From: Pogona vitticeps
Lineage: Eukaryota > Chordata > Lepidosauria > Squamata > Agamidae
DNA length: 64,000 nt
NCBI RefSeq assembly: GCF_051106095.1
Contig: NC_135789.1
Coordinates: forward strand, 22,129,764 to 22,193,763
Direction: 5' to 3'
The notes beneath the pieces are model-generated. The model saw only the letters and a list, made by a program, of their open reading frames with translations. It was not told where the DNA came from and did no database searches. Positions 11,311 through 22,975 of this stretch are shown in pieces (the stretch's first letter is position 1; every line of letters begins with the position of its first letter). Both the position numbers and the translations under genes were made by a program.

Positions 11311-14300
11311 CTGAGGGAGGGGTGGGGAGAAATGAATTTTTTTTAAAAAAGGGGGGAAATAAAGGCAATCAAGAGTCATTGATTAGACTGTTTTAAAGAC
11401 CAGCTGTTCTGGTTGAAGCAGGCTGAGGGGACAGAATGGAGAGCCCTCTTCGAAATCCTTGAAAGGAACTCCTACAGAGGAGGATCTGTTTGGGATCATC
11501 CCCGAGAGCAAGACCCATTCAAAAGGGCTCAAGGAACAAGAAGGAAAAAATTAGGCTGAAGATCAGGGGGGAAATTATTAAAGCAGAGCTTCAACGAAAA
11601 AAAGAAGAAAGTTTAAAACTCAACAAAACCTGGCTCCCAGCACTGAAAAATACATCTTGCAAAAGGTCAACGAACTCTGCCCAGTCACAAGGACCGGTGA
11701 TCACTGCACACAAAAGACCAGCTAATGACACCGATGAATCACAGGGACAGATCATCTCTCCCCCTTATCACAAGACACCCACCAAAAACAAACAAAAAAC
11801 AAACAAACAAAAAACAAAAACACCACGCTGGTCACCACAATCACCCATCTCCTGAAAAGGACAAAAGCTGATCCCACAGCTATAAATACTTAACTACCCA
11901 AACAAACTGCACCAGAGCACAGACAGAGTTCTGACTACTGTCCTCTGAAGATGCCGGCCACAGAGACTGGTGAAATGTTAGGAAGAACAACCTTCAGAAC
12001 ATGGCCAAAGAGCCCGAAAAACTCACAACAGCCATCAGGGAAAAACTTCTCAACTGTGCGAGCAGTACTACAATTGAAGCAACGACCTCAGGAGGCAGAG
12101 AGCGCTCCAGTGCTGGAGGCATTCAAGAGAAAATGGGACCACCATCTGCTCTGGTTTGGATTCCTGCCTTGAGCAGGAGGTTGGACTTGATGCCCTTATA
12201 GACCCCTTACAACTTAATTAATTATTATTAATAATAATCATTTTAGAACTGCCGAGCTGGAAAGGACACTATGGGCCGCTGAGTCCAGCCCCTGTCAAAG
12301 AGTCCCAATGGAGAATCGAATTCCTAACCTCTGCCTAAGCCACCGAGTTGTCCAGCAGTTCAGATAATATGCTGAGATTCTCTTTTAATGTGAGCTTCCA
12401 TGAATCAGTTCCATATCCTCTGGCGTAAGAGTGAGACAACATGTGAATCAGTGATACAGGTCCTCAAGATGGAGAGAGACAAGTGGCAAATTGTGGGAGT
12501 CAATGTAGCATTTCACACCGAGAAATGACTTCAGACCCCCATTAGATACTCAGTTCTTTTCCTTTGAAACTTTGTTCTGTACAAAGCGACAGTGGTTGGA
12601 TAATAAAGGAACCCCATGATATAGATAGCAGCAGCAGAAATAGGATATGGTAATGAGTTAAAAATCTCTTATCTTTGAAGCTGGTTCTGTAACAGTGACA
12701 GTTAGTTGGGAAGGAACCTGAACTATGGAAAATAACAACAGACAGCAACATAATTATTGTAGTATATTACATTTGGTAATAGCTTAAGAACACTTGGGTA
12801 ATATTAAACCTGTTGAGATGGGTATTCAGCCTGTGTATATATTTTTATCACGGCTGTCTCCCTCTATCCTGTAATCTTTGTTCTCCAGAATGCCATCTTT
12901 CAAAGCCAGTGAAAAGTGTCTAGGGAGATTGAAATGATGTGAAACCAGTTTCTGTGTATTGCCAATCCTGACATCCAATTTATGTCCATTAATTCTTTTG
13001 CGCAGAGATTGTCCTTTTTGTCCCAGGTAGAGCGCAGAATGGCATTGTTGGCAAAGAGCGGCATAGATCACATTGGCAGAGGACCTAGCAAAAGTGCCCT
13101 TGAAGCGATGTATGTGACATTGTTGCAGCATGTCATTGTGTTGCCAGAGTAAATGTGGGGGCAGAGCTGGCATCTGAGTTTGTAGCACGTTTTCATCCCC
13201 ATCACATTCTTTTACCCACTAACCATTGACCCTTTTTTTCCAGAATAAAGCTTCAAAGGAAAAAAACCGAACGTCATTCTGGGGTCTTAAGTCATTACTA
13301 AGTGTGAAATGTCATATTAAATCACAACTTGCAACATGTGTCTCTTTGTTGGGGCCATGTATAAATGACTGCCTAGTCCCATTCTTATGTTTGAGGAAAT
13401 GGACTTGATCCATGAAACCTCACATTTAAATGGAGCAATTAGTCTTCAAGGTGCCACAATGTTTTTACCTTCCCTTTTTATTTAGTTGTTTTGCTTTTCT
13501 TTTGTTTCTTGTCTGATATGAACAGCAGATGTGTTCCTGGGTATGGTGAGAAAAGAGACTTGTGACATAACTTAAAAGCCTCTGGGCTGCAAGGTCGAAA
13601 GAGCAGCAGTTCGAATCCACACGTCTGAGTGAATTCCCATCACTTATCCCAGCTCCTGCCAACCTAGCCATTTGAAAGCATGTAAAAAATGCGAGTAGAT
13701 AAATAGGTACCACCTTGATGAGAAAGTAACAGTGTTCCATGTCTAGTCGCACTGGCCACGGGACCACGGAAGATAGTCTTCAGAAAAAAATGCTGGCTCT
13801 ACAACTTGGAAATGGGTTCAGCACCACCTCCTAGAGTCGGACACAACTAGGCTAATTGTCGAGGGGAACCTTTATCTTTACCTAACTGTTGGATGCAGTA
13901 CTTGTGGATCAGTATGCTTTTGAATGGCTTTTAACAAAATTCTGGTTTAATCTTACAACTTTTAAAACTTTTGTTTTAGTGTCATAACTTTATATATATA
14001 GTACCAGTTTCGAATCTTGTCACAAGCTCCCCTCAGTCCCAATTTTCAAAGGAAAAAGGGGTATAAATTATGGACTAAATTGTGAATAAATTGTCCAAAC
14101 CCAAATTCCTTGAGGAACGGCAGAACAAAAATATGGTGAGTAAAGGTACCAAGGAAACTGCCTCATGCAAGGGCTTCCTGATGACAAGGAAGAGTTCAAT
14201 CAGTTCTTCCTGTTTTAAACAGAGTTTGTAGCACCCTCAGCTGTCCCAAAGCTGTAGGCTTTGAGAGCGATATAGAGCCCAGCAGGAGAAACTTGCTTTC

Positions 14301-17053
14301 TCTGCAGAATGTGAGGCTAAACGGGGTAAAATGACCCTTTGTCGGGAAACAATAATTCTCTGAAAGCTATGCTGCAGAGGATCTTGCCAGAAACCTAAGT
14401 GGGTAGATGTTATTCATGGTTTCGTTTTGGTTTTGTTTCCAATGGGTCCTGAAGTGAACAAACCCTGACCCGTGAATTGCAGCAACCCAGATTGGTTGAA
14501 AAATGTCCCAGGAAATTTTGAAGATTGGGATAAGTTCTCATAGGGAAGGTCCATCAGTGCCATAATTACCCATTTTGGGCCTGGGGCAAGCAGCACTGTC
14601 TCTCCCCCTGTGCGTGCACGCATGCACACACACACACACCAAGCCTGAATTAATTGTGCTTATAAATAAAATAGGAGTATGTCTGAGGAAAAATAAGCAA
14701 ATAAGGCACTTCTAGAAGAAACAACTTTTTTGAGGAAAGTGATACCTGTGTTCACAGTATGAATCAGCAGCTTCCTTCCTTTTCAGGGCACCCGTCATTC
14801 ACAACTTTAGCCTGCAGTAGCTTCTGCAAAGGCAACTCTTCCTAACTTCATAGTAAATGTGCTGGGTTAGTGTACACTGCATCAGTTTGCCAAAAGTGAG
14901 GATGCCTCTACTGCTTTCTCTTCATGACTATCCAAGACCAGGCAAACAACTAATTCTGTTTTTATCTATTCTTTTCCCCACCCCACCCCACACCACTGTT
15001 TCATTCCTCAGAAAAGTGCCAACTTTGTTTATTGCCCACTCACGAGCTTTGCTGTGGGAGAGCAGCAGTCAGAATTTGCAGGCTGGGCTTTCCCGTTCCC
15101 AGGAGTAGTTCTGCTGGAAGACTTTGTAAGTGCAGAGGAGGAACATAGGATGGTTGAGCTGATGGATCAGGACGCATGGAAACCTTCACAATCTGGCCGA
15201 AGAAAGCAGGTTTTGTTCTTTTATTGAATTTCCTCCTCTAAGTCCTGGAAATCCCTCCCTGACTGCCACTCGGAATTGCGTGTACATTGGTGTCTGCCAT
15301 ACCCCAGATTTGCTTAGGAAAAAATAGGTAAGACAGCAGAAGACCTTGGTGACCCATTTCAGATATCATTGCCCACCTAGTTTTTGAGTTGAAGGGCACT
15401 GAGTGGAAAGATCACTCAGAGGCTTCCTGGTGCACCAATTAGAGCATTGGAGTAGGAGTTGAGGAATGGAGGTATGGGTTCCAATCCTCAGACAGTACTG
15501 AAACTTACTGGAGACCTCAATGCTTTTCTTTCTATACTGGAAAGGGTTAATAAAAGTAATTCACATTGTAGTGGGCCATTTGGTGTTCCTCCACGATTGT
15601 AAATTCTCTTGGTTTCAGAATCAGTTGTTGTTGCTGCTAACTGAAAAGATCAAAAAATCTTTAATCCTGTTTTTAAAATTCCCTTCCAGAAACCTCAAGG
15701 AGGTATCTCCCTTCCCTGAATCATTTGCTCATCCTACTACTTTCCTGCTTGTTTTATCTAGTGAAGCAGCTGCAAGCTGGAATAGAGGTGGCACCTTGTT
15801 TTGCTGGTTGCTTCTTTAACACTGAATTGACTAAAAACACATTCAGAATATAGTCAGATTGCAATTCTTGTCCACAAAAAACACATTCGGAATATAGCCA
15901 GATTGCAATTCTTATCCACACATACAGTACTTCAAAGATTGCCCTTTTTCTAATCCTATGCCTCAGGTCTAAGGCTATTCTTGGTCCGTACAGAAAAGCA
16001 GTCCAGTTTCTCTAGCAGATATTTTTATGTGGCACCATCCCGTCTTCAAATCAGCCACACATCCAAGATCTTCCTAGTTCTCCTCTTCATTCTGTCACAG
16101 GTTCCAAGTTTAATATAAACAAGAAGAGACCCAGATTCAGATTGCTACCAAGCCACAAAACTCACATCTAGCTATTCAACCCTGTCAGCACAGCTCATCC
16201 ATGTCCGATCCTCTGTCGGAGATTAGCTTAAATTCTCTAAAACCTCAAAATCCAGGTTAACATTACCGCATTCAGAGAACTTCACTGCCTAGAGAGTTTG
16301 CGGTAAAGATGAAATATGAATCAGCAACATACACAACTAGCTACTACTTTCTGCTATTTCATATACCATTTCTCCTTGTTCTTTCGATAGGACTATGGCC
16401 CCAAAGTGAACTTCAAGAAGCGCAAGCTAAAAGCTGGTGGTTTCTCTGGTTTGCCTAGCTTCAGCCAAGAGATAGTGGCACGCATGAGACTCTACTCTGT
16501 GCTCAGGGACTTCTCCCCTGTTGAGCAGTGCAATTTGGACTATGGCCCCGAGAGAGGATCTGCCATTGACCCACACTGGGATGACTGGTGGCTTTGGGGA
16601 GAACACTTGGTCAGCTTAAACTTGCTCTCAGCAACTGTGCTTTCCATGTCTTGCGACTCAGAGGACAGTCTCCAGTTATTCCCTGCCTGCCTTCAACAAA
16701 GCAAGCAGATGCACTGCTCTGAATCCCTTGATCATTCTCCAGATCATCAACCCCATAAAGGACTGAAAAGAAACACCACCAAGCAGGAAATAGACGGTTC
16801 TTTTCCCACAAGAACAGTTCCATCCCAAAAGGTCACTGTAGCGGTTCACTTACCTCAGAGATCTCTGGTGGTTCTGTACGGACCTGCTCGGTATAAGTGG
16901 AAGCATGCCATTTATCGCAACCATATTAAAAGCCGCCGCATCTGTGTCACCTTCAGAGAATTATCTACAGAGTTCAGTCCTGGAGGAGAACAGGAAGAAC
17001 TGGGCAAAAAACTCCTGGAAACAGCTCTGACATTCCAGGGAACACCGGTATAA
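11019..17053 (+). CDS. ALKBH4: ALKBH4, alkB homolog 4 dioxygenase (3 coding exons)
   Basis: The coding exons 11019-11132, 15012-15209 and 16391-17053 join in phase 0 to give 324 aa (human protein about 302). ALKBH4 is an Fe(II)/2-oxoglutarate-dependent demethylase reported to act on monomethyl-lysine of actin and on N6-methyladenine. Visible features are an N-terminal Cys cluster (CGCKGVRSCLLCE, residues 16-28), the segment GWAFPFPGVVLLEDFV in exon 2, the iron-binding HxD motif (H166, D168 in AIDPHWDD), the distal histidine H276 (KWKHAIY), and 2-oxoglutarate-binding arginines in RRICVTFRE (287-293). All catalytic residues are present. The loop between strands (about 191-250) is longer than in mammals and rich in Ser, His and Lys. 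The start codon has G at -3 and +4. It lies tail to tail with ORAI2, as in human. Confidence 0.96.
11405..12225 (+). repeat. CR1 LINE 3' fragment split by a Penelope-like insertion
   Basis: The left part ends TTAGGCTGAAGATCAGG, and the right part resumes at 12034 with AGGGAAAAACTTCTCAACTG, continuing to TTGGACTTGATGCCC. Laid against the uninterrupted copy at 46045-46385, the two halves join at the same point. Lies in ALKBH4 intron 1. Confidence 0.75.
11569..12033 (+). repeat. Penelope-like element, 5'-truncated copy
   Basis: Carries a coding remnant ESLKLNKTWLPALKNTSCK, like the region after the GIY-YIG domain of Penelope-like elements, then the tail with TGAAGATGCCGGCCACAG. Flanked by a 7-bp duplication ATCAGGG (11562-11568 and 12034-12040). 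Confidence 0.7.
12226..12368 (-). repeat. tRNA SINE with CR1-like tail, family C
   Basis: The minus strand runs from a tRNA-like head (CTGGACAACTCGGTGGCTTA) through GGTTAGGAATTCGATTC to a CR1-like tail (GGGGCTGGACTCAGCGG) ending in ATT repeats. Two other copies lie at 37485 and 40774. Confidence 0.55.
12369..12825. other. ALKBH4 intron 1, nothing recognised
   Basis: No exon or known repeat was recognised. Confidence 0.4.
12826..13260 (-). repeat. Penelope-like element, GIY-YIG endonuclease remnant
   Basis: The minus strand keeps about 120 codons. NVIYAALCQQCHSALYLGQK and RKRINGHKLDVRIG correspond to the Cys-containing GIY-YIG region (usual form YVGQTGRSLRxRINxH) of Penelope-like proteins. 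It lies inside ALKBH4 intron 1 on the opposite strand. It is not a host gene. Confidence 0.7.
13261..13554. other. ALKBH4 intron 1, nothing recognised
   Basis: No recognised feature. Confidence 0.4.
13555..13890 (+). repeat. Sauria SINE (squamate tRNA-derived SINE)
   Basis: Order of parts: tRNA-like head with B box CAGCAGTTCGAATCCACACG, then CCCAGCTCCTGCCAACCTAG, GAAAGCATGTAAAAAATGCG, AGTAGATAAATAGGTACCAC, AGAGTCGGACACAACTAGGC and the end AACCTTTATCTTTACC. This matches the known Sauria SINE, a squamate marker using a BovB-type tail. Confidence 0.9.
13891..15011. other. ALKBH4 intron 1, remainder
   Basis: A CA repeat lies near 14623-14639. A pyrimidine-rich tract and CCTCAG precede exon 2. 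Nothing else was recognised. Confidence 0.45.
15012..15209 (+). CDS. ALKBH4: ALKBH4 coding exon 2
   Basis: 66 codons, residues 39-104. Acceptor CATTCCTCAG, donor GTTTTG. Encodes GWAFPFPG and FVSAEEEHRMVELMDQDAW, matching the vertebrate exon, and ends SGRRKQ exactly at the conserved boundary. Confidence 0.93.
15415..15525 (+). repeat. tRNA-derived SINE, family B (head)
   Basis: TTAGAGCATTGGAGTAGGAG, GGTTCCAATCC and GAAACTTACTGGAG in family B order; in ALKBH4 intron 2. Confidence 0.5.
15526..16390. other. ALKBH4 intron 2, remainder
   Basis: Contains a direct duplication of about 44 bp (15837-15880 and 15881-15924). It ends in the acceptor TTTCGATAG. Nothing else was recognised. Confidence 0.5.
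16391..17053 (+). CDS. ALKBH4: ALKBH4 coding exon 3 (catalytic core)
   Basis: 220 codons plus TAA. Starts DYGPKVNF at the conserved junction; carries HxD, the distal His and the Arg pair, and ends ALTFQGTPV (human ALSFQGRPV). No internal stop. Confidence 0.96.
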   Translation, partial: DYGPKVNFKKRKLKAGGFSGLPSFSQEIVARMRLYSVLRDFSPVEQCNLDYGPERGSAIDPHWDDWWLWGEHLVSLNLLSATVLSMSCDSEDSLQLFPACLQQSKQMHCSESLDHSPDHQPHKGLKRNTTKQEIDGSFPTRTVPSQKVTVAVHLPQRSLVVLYGPARYKWKHAIYRNHIKSRRICVTFRELSTEFSPGGEQEELGKKLLETALTFQGTPV

Positions 17054-17870
17054 GGATTACTTATTTCACCAGGTATTGGAAACTGAAGTGCAAGGCTTTC
17101 AGCAGAGTTGTGTTAATTGTATTTTTGGAGCAGTGGTTCTCAGTGGTCTGCAGAGAGACCCCATAACCTGCTGCTCTTGCATTCTGGGGCAGGAAATACA
17201 TGCTGATCCCACAAGTCAGAACTGTTGGGTGTTAACCACTCTGCATAAGAGGACAATGCAGGTAATTAGTGGTGGCCTTTTCTGTCATTAGCAGATCATC
17301 TGGTATAATACAGTGGTGCCTTGCTTAACGACGATAATCCGGTCCAAGAAAATCGCTGTTAAGCGAAAACATTGTAAAGCGAAAGAAAAAAACCATTGAA
17401 ATGCATTGAAACCCCTTCAATGCGTTCCAATGGGGTCAAAACTCACTGTCCAGTGAAGATCCTCCATAGGGCAGCCGTTTTCGCTGCCTGTCTTGTGAGG
17501 AATCCGTCCCAGAAACAGTGGGGAGCCATTTTGTTTACCCGGTGGCCATTTTGAAACTGCCGATCAGCTGTCAGAAAATCGTCGTTTTGCGAAAAATCGG
17601 TTCCCGAAGCAGGGAACCAATCGTCACAAAGCAAAAAAAAAACATTTAGACCATCGTTTTGCGATCGCAGTTGTGATCGCAAAAAGATTGTCGTAATGCG
17701 GTTTTGTCATAATGCGGGGCAATCGTAAAGCGAGGCACGACTGTAACTTCTAGTAGAGAGATGGGGAACATCCAGTTTTCTTAGGCTGTACCTACCATCA
17801 GCCCTCAGACAGTGATGAGAACTGCTGTCAAACCTCTGGAGAACCTCTTCATCCTTGCCTTAATAAATAG
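17054..17870 (+). other. ALKBH4: Probable ALKBH4 3' UTR with poly(A) signal
   Basis: The first AATAAA after the stop is at 17862-17867. If it is used, the UTR is about 0.8 kb and includes the Tigger-like element at 17311-17743. A CAGTGGTTCTCAG string at 17132 resembles the end of the hAT-like repeat seen at 25.7 and 39.9 kb. Confidence 0.4.
17311..17743. repeat. Tigger-like short DNA element (TIR family 1)
   Basis: Bounded by TA, with ends CAGTGGTGCCTTGC and GCGAGGCACGACTG. The interior resembles the copy at 7-416 (TTAAGCGAAAACATTGTAAA). No coding capacity. Confidence 0.85.
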
Positions 17871-18005
17871 CTCTGGAAGTCCAGTGTTAAGAACTGAAAA
17901 ACTGCTATATTAAAGATGAAAGATGCTGTCTTATATAGCGTCTTAGCAGTGCCACATCTCTTTTAAAAGTTTGTTACATTTCTGATGTAACTCTTGAAAC
18001 ATATA

Positions 18006-18513
18006 CAGTGGGGTCTTGACTTAAGAACGACTCGAGTTAAGAACATTTTGACTTAAGAACCGCTCTCATAGGAAAATATTGACTTAAGTACTTAGATTTG
18101 AGTTAAGAACTGAAAAAAACCACGTGGGAGGCAGGGAAAGTGCAAAATTTGAACTTTCAGTTAACTGTTGGCCAGTGAAAAGGGTGCCTGTCTGCTTCCT
18201 CACTCCTCCCAGCGTTTAGAGAGTGGATTGGGAGACAGTCTTCAGACTGCCTGGTACTGTACTGCCTGGACTGTATTTTCCCTGCCTTCCCTGAACCTAT
18301 CTTGACCTAAGAAAAAAAGAAACAAAATATCCCCCTCTAGTGGTCGAAGGCAGAATAGCAGCTTCCCATTAGTTTCTATGGACGGAAAAGAGCAGATACA
18401 GATAAAATGGTTTTCAATGCATTCCTATGGGAAATGCAGATTTGACCTGAGAACTTTTTGACTTGAGAACCGCCTTCCAATACGGATTAAGTTCTCAAGT
18501 CAAGACCCCACTG
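18006..18513. repeat. Tigger-like short DNA element (TIR family 2)
   Basis: Ends CAGTGGGGTCTTGACTTAAG and its inverse CAAGTCAAGACCCCACTG, flanked by TA. The interior repeats GACTTAAGAAC motifs. Complete, no transposase. Confidence 0.88.
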
Positions 18514-18739
18514 TAGTAGCTCTTTAAAACCTACCACCAGTAGCTTGAAACAGTAAGACCAGACAGAAGTAACAGCTGTAATCCACAGAATAGCACTCAA
18601 GAACTGGTCAGGTCCTAGAGTTGGTAGAAGCAGAAACCTTCACCAGGATCAGAACCCACGAAGGAAGGTGCCAGGAATGATTTCCAGGGCTAAGAAGTTC
18701 CACATTCTGGGTCCTGATACAAAGAGTGCCACTTCTCAT

Positions 18740-18835
18740 GAATCCTGCCTACATTGTTTCCTGCCTTAAGCAGGGGGCTGGATTTGATGTGACCTTACAG
18801 GCCCCTTCCAACTCAATTATTCTGTGATTCTGTAT
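18740..18835 (+). repeat. CR1 LINE 3' tail
   Basis: TTCCTGCCTTAAGCAGGGGG, CCCCTTCCAACTCAATTATT and the terminal ATTCTGTGATTCTG octamer pattern are typical of CR1 3' ends. Confidence 0.75.
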
Positions 18836-21800
18836 CTTCACAAAAGGAAGCAGGCAAAAGCCTTTTTCCTTTGATGGTGACCTCAGCTTGCCAATAACTG
18901 GATGGCAGCTTCTTGTCTTTCATCAGAGGTCTTTTCTGCTGGAAGCTGAGATCCTTCAAGAAGACTGAACCAGGAACAATATATACATGCAAGCCCATGT
19001 TCTATGCAAACATTGTTGGTTGTCTCCCAATACCACATGTCCCACATGTGCAAACTGTTTGGCAGTAGGTGTGAAAACAATAAAATCATACTAAAGCAGC
19101 ATGTGACGTATGACTTTTTAAAGTGAACAGTGTGAGTCATATTTTGTTCCTGCTTTGTTCTGCCTAGGAGACAATTATCTGATGCTCTAGATCCCCAGAG
19201 AGCAGGAAGCAGCTGTACTTACCTAGTCACTACAGCAGCAAGATTGCAAGGAGTCCACCTCAAAGAAATGAAGAAATCATCTGTCCTATTGCATGGGTGC
19301 ATCTCCATACCTGCCACAGGCTGTAACCTGGTATGATGTCCATCATGTAATTATGTATAAAAATAAAATGAATACCTTTGTTGTTCTAATCTACCTCCCA
19401 AAAATAATAATTTTTATGCCCATGACTTACTTGACAGGCAGGGGTGAACAACAGACTTCTGATAAATTGAAGGTATGAATGAATAGTTAGTTGTCTTATC
19501 AGAAGGAGCAATATATGAAAGCTTTTGGTACCAGCAAATACTCCCATCTTTGAAAAGACAATCCATTCACCTACACGGCCAGGTCTACAGGTAGCACCAC
19601 AGCCCGCTTGAAGGTAGGATTCTCCAAGCAACTGCTGCGGAAACAAGAAGGTTGAACCTTGGTGGGCAATTGCTTCTCTCCATTTGTGAGTCAGGAAATC
19701 AACCGCTCAGGAAGCTGTAATTTACAATTCCCCACATAGCATCCATCCAGAAGTATATGGGTCATAACTTCCAAGCAAACCAGGCAAAATAGTTGTAGCC
19801 ACACCTGTCCTTTCCACTGATTCCCCCCCTCTCAAAATCTGAAAATGGTCCCAACTATTTGCAAAAATAGAGGGACACCCAAAGTTATGTTAGGTCAAAA
19901 TTGCACCCCTGGAGGTTTTCAGGATGATTTCCTTTGGGGGCAGGGAGGGAGGCATCCTGTATTTGCACAGATGGCTTTTAGGGGCTGCATGATAGTTGCC
20001 CCTGGTGTAATGAACCCTATATTCTGTGAAACAACAGTCAACTGTTCATTCGTGCATGCAGTAGAAAAGGCGACAAATATTGGAAGGGGAAAGGATTAAG
20101 AAACTCTTCCCTTGTGGGCCCATTTCTCTCTAAGCACTGCAGCCTCAGCAAGGGCAGGAAGTAAATAACTCCACCCAAAGTATCAAAGAATTATATGTGT
20201 AGCCTTGCCCTTCCAACAGCTCTTCCCCCCACCTATACCATAAAAATAATCTAGATCTCCACTCGCCCAAAGCTCCCCCATGCATAACCGGGCAACCAGC
20301 TGCAAAAAGGATTGCTAAATGTTATACTGCTACTGCAGGAGCTGCCTAATAGCCTCCTTAATTTTATTCTGACACTTTTTATCTTTACACTGAATCCATG
20401 GTACCAAAAGGGGAGGGGGGCTTTAAAACAGTGCTAACATAAGAAATCAAGGTGATTTATCAATAATAATGAAAATAATAAAAAAGAGAGAGACGTGATA
20501 AAATGGTGAAAAAAAAAAAAAGCAAGGACTGCAGTGCCAAAAATCTCAAACCTGGTTAAAAGCCTATCTGAATATTAAAAAGTCAACAAGGATCAAAACA
20601 GAAGGTGAAGCTGGGGCAGATCTCAGTAGTTAGGGAGTTCTTAAATTTAGCTGTGGCTATAGAGAAGGTGGAGGCTGTGAGTTTGGGCAGAGCACATCAT
20701 GGGTTCAGAACATGGGGTCTCCAGGTACAGCTAGGATAAATCCGAGGAAACTGTGCAAACCAAGGTTCTGACATACGCCACTGGGCTTCCAGGGCATGAG
20801 GGGTTGAAGACAGGACCCAGGAGCAGACACCCTTGATTTACCAGAGCCACATTTTGGCCACAAAACATTAGCTATCCTCCAGTTTATAACAGAAGGAGGA
20901 AAGCAGCCCATAAAACCTCTACTGTGCTTTCCCTGATTCCTAGTAATGCCAGCAGAGATTTGTGCAACAGCAAAAATGGGTTTTTAATCTACAATTAATA
21001 ATTTAAGAGTGGATTCTGGTTTCTTTGCTGCTGCAGTTGTAATAGCCTTAAAGGTTCTTAAGAATTCAATAGAACATAAGAGGTTTATTTTTCCAAAAGA
21101 TCAAGACTTGACAAACAAAGCCTGCTTCAGGAATTCAGTGCCTTTGACCTGAGAAGACTAGCTTTGTGAAGAGGAAAGGTAGTCTTGTGTGTTCAAGAGA
21201 GTGAACAGAAACCATTAAACCAGTCCTTCGTGGTCCAAGGAAGTAGGTCATCATGGCTGCTTCAGCAAACCTCCAGAGCAGTCACAATGAACTGACAGGG
21301 ATGACAGCAGTAGGTCTGGCTTTGCTTTTTTTTGTCTTCAGAGAAGAGGGATTGTGAGAAGGAACAACCCTTGACCTTCAGAGAGGGCGGTGAGTCATCC
21401 TCTTGGTCGTCCACTACAGGAGACTATAAGTTTACACCTTGCTACCAACAATGGCCCACATTTGAGATTACAGGAACAAAAGAGCAGGAACGAAAGAGGA
21501 GAAGTGCAGGAAAAGAACAGCTGAGACAAACCTTCCAATAGCTGAAGGATACATGATGATGGAGGTGGAAGAAGGGATAAAAGGGGAGACTGATTGGGAA
21601 AGAGAGGTAGAGGAGGAGGAGAAAAAGATAGAGCGAAAGAAAGATATCCAGATAGGATGGGAATGACCAGAGATGGAGGACTCCTGGACTCAGGAAAGGG
21701 TCGACGAAGCTACTCCTTGAAGAGATAGAGTGGAGACAGCAGTACTGGCCGATTAGCCAAAAGGGAAAGTGCTAGAGAGGAATCCCAGGGTAGAGAGGAA

Positions 21801-22300
21801 GGGGGTATAAGCGATTCAGATTGGAAGAAGCTGACCCTACAGAATGGACCGTTCACGTGTACCTCCAAAAGAGGGATCTTTGGAAAAGAAGAGGGGCTGG
21901 CCAGTGCAGACCAGCCAACCCATGACACCTACTGAAGGGGAACGGGCATGGCACGCTGTTGTGGGACTATTGCGAGCCATTCACCCATGAGTTCACCTAC
22001 GATGGTGAACTCATTTGTTACACCGGAGTTGAAAGACTGTTGGCCAAGGAGAGCCCTGTTGGATGGTCCCATTGAACCCACTGAAATTATTGTTGACAAT
22101 ATTCTTTGTTAATTAATAAATCGTTTATATACCAAAATGAATCTTTGCCACCTTTTGGGATTAAAACCAAGGAACCGCGGGAGGTTAAACAAGAACCCAT
22201 TCACAGGGTTGTGAAGTTGCCTTACTTCTGCTGACATGGCAAGGATGTGATGGTGAGATCTCAGCAGTTAGATTGATAATACAATTACAAAAAAAAGCTC
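18836..22300. other. Intergenic between ALKBH4 and ORAI2
   Basis: No exon was recognised. An A run lies near 20508. A purine-rich block at 21320-22180 includes a 69-codon open frame (21332-21541) and an AATAAA near 22116; it may be a decayed element but no ends were found. Confidence 0.4.
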
Positions 22301-22479
22301 TAATGCAATCTGTAAGCAAGGTAAGAGAGTCCGGAGCCGCCACTGATCCCGGAGGGGAGAGTACAATGTCTTATCTTTCCTCTCACTTCCTTTTCCTGTT
22401 CGCCGATAGCTCAGATTTTGGTTGCCATGACCTGCTTAGAATGCTACGTTAACTTGGACTGGGCAAGTTACGACAATTT

Positions 22480-22975
22480 AACCAGAGCCTGGATGACTTA
22501 ACGGTTTAGGACCTCGATACTTGGGGGAACGCTTACTCCCAACTAGTTCTACCCGTGTCACCCGCGCGAGCCAGGAGGTGAGGCTGAGGAGCCTGACGCC
22601 GAGGGAGGCCCGGAAGGAAAGAACTAGAAACCGGGCTTTCTCGGTGGTGGCTCCTCGCCTCTGGAATAACCTACCTCCGGAGATTCGAGCTGCACCCTCG
22701 CTGGGTACTTTTAAGAACCAACTAAAAACGTGGATGTATAGGCAGGCCTTCCCTTCCAGTTAATTCCTGTCCTCTTTCCTTTTTTCCCTTTTTTTCTTTA
22801 TTTGATTTATTTTGTATTTTTCCCATCTTGAAGAATCATTTAATTAATTAATTGGTATAAATTTTTCTTGAACTTGTTATCCTTTATGTTGTAAGCCGCC
22901 TAGAGTGGTCGAAATGACTAGATAGGCGGGGTATAAATACAATAAACAAACAAACAAACAAACAATCTGTTTTGG
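22480..22975 (+). repeat. L2-like LINE 3' end with C-terminal ORF2 coding
   Basis: 22521-22763 is open and encodes NRAFSVVAPRLWNNLPPEIR followed by APSLGTFKNQLKTWMYRQAF, the conserved C terminus of L2/CR1-type ORF2. The 3' UTR ends GTAAGCCGCCTAGAGTGG, GGCGGGGTATAAATAC and AAAC repeats. Confidence 0.8.

Noticed and set aside
13465-13767. 100-codon minus-strand frame
   Set aside because: Lies within the antisense of the Sauria SINE.
21320-22180. Possible LTR or gene exon with AATAAA near 22116
   Set aside because: No target duplication, terminal motif, coding domain or splice structure could be shown; left as unexplained intergenic sequence.
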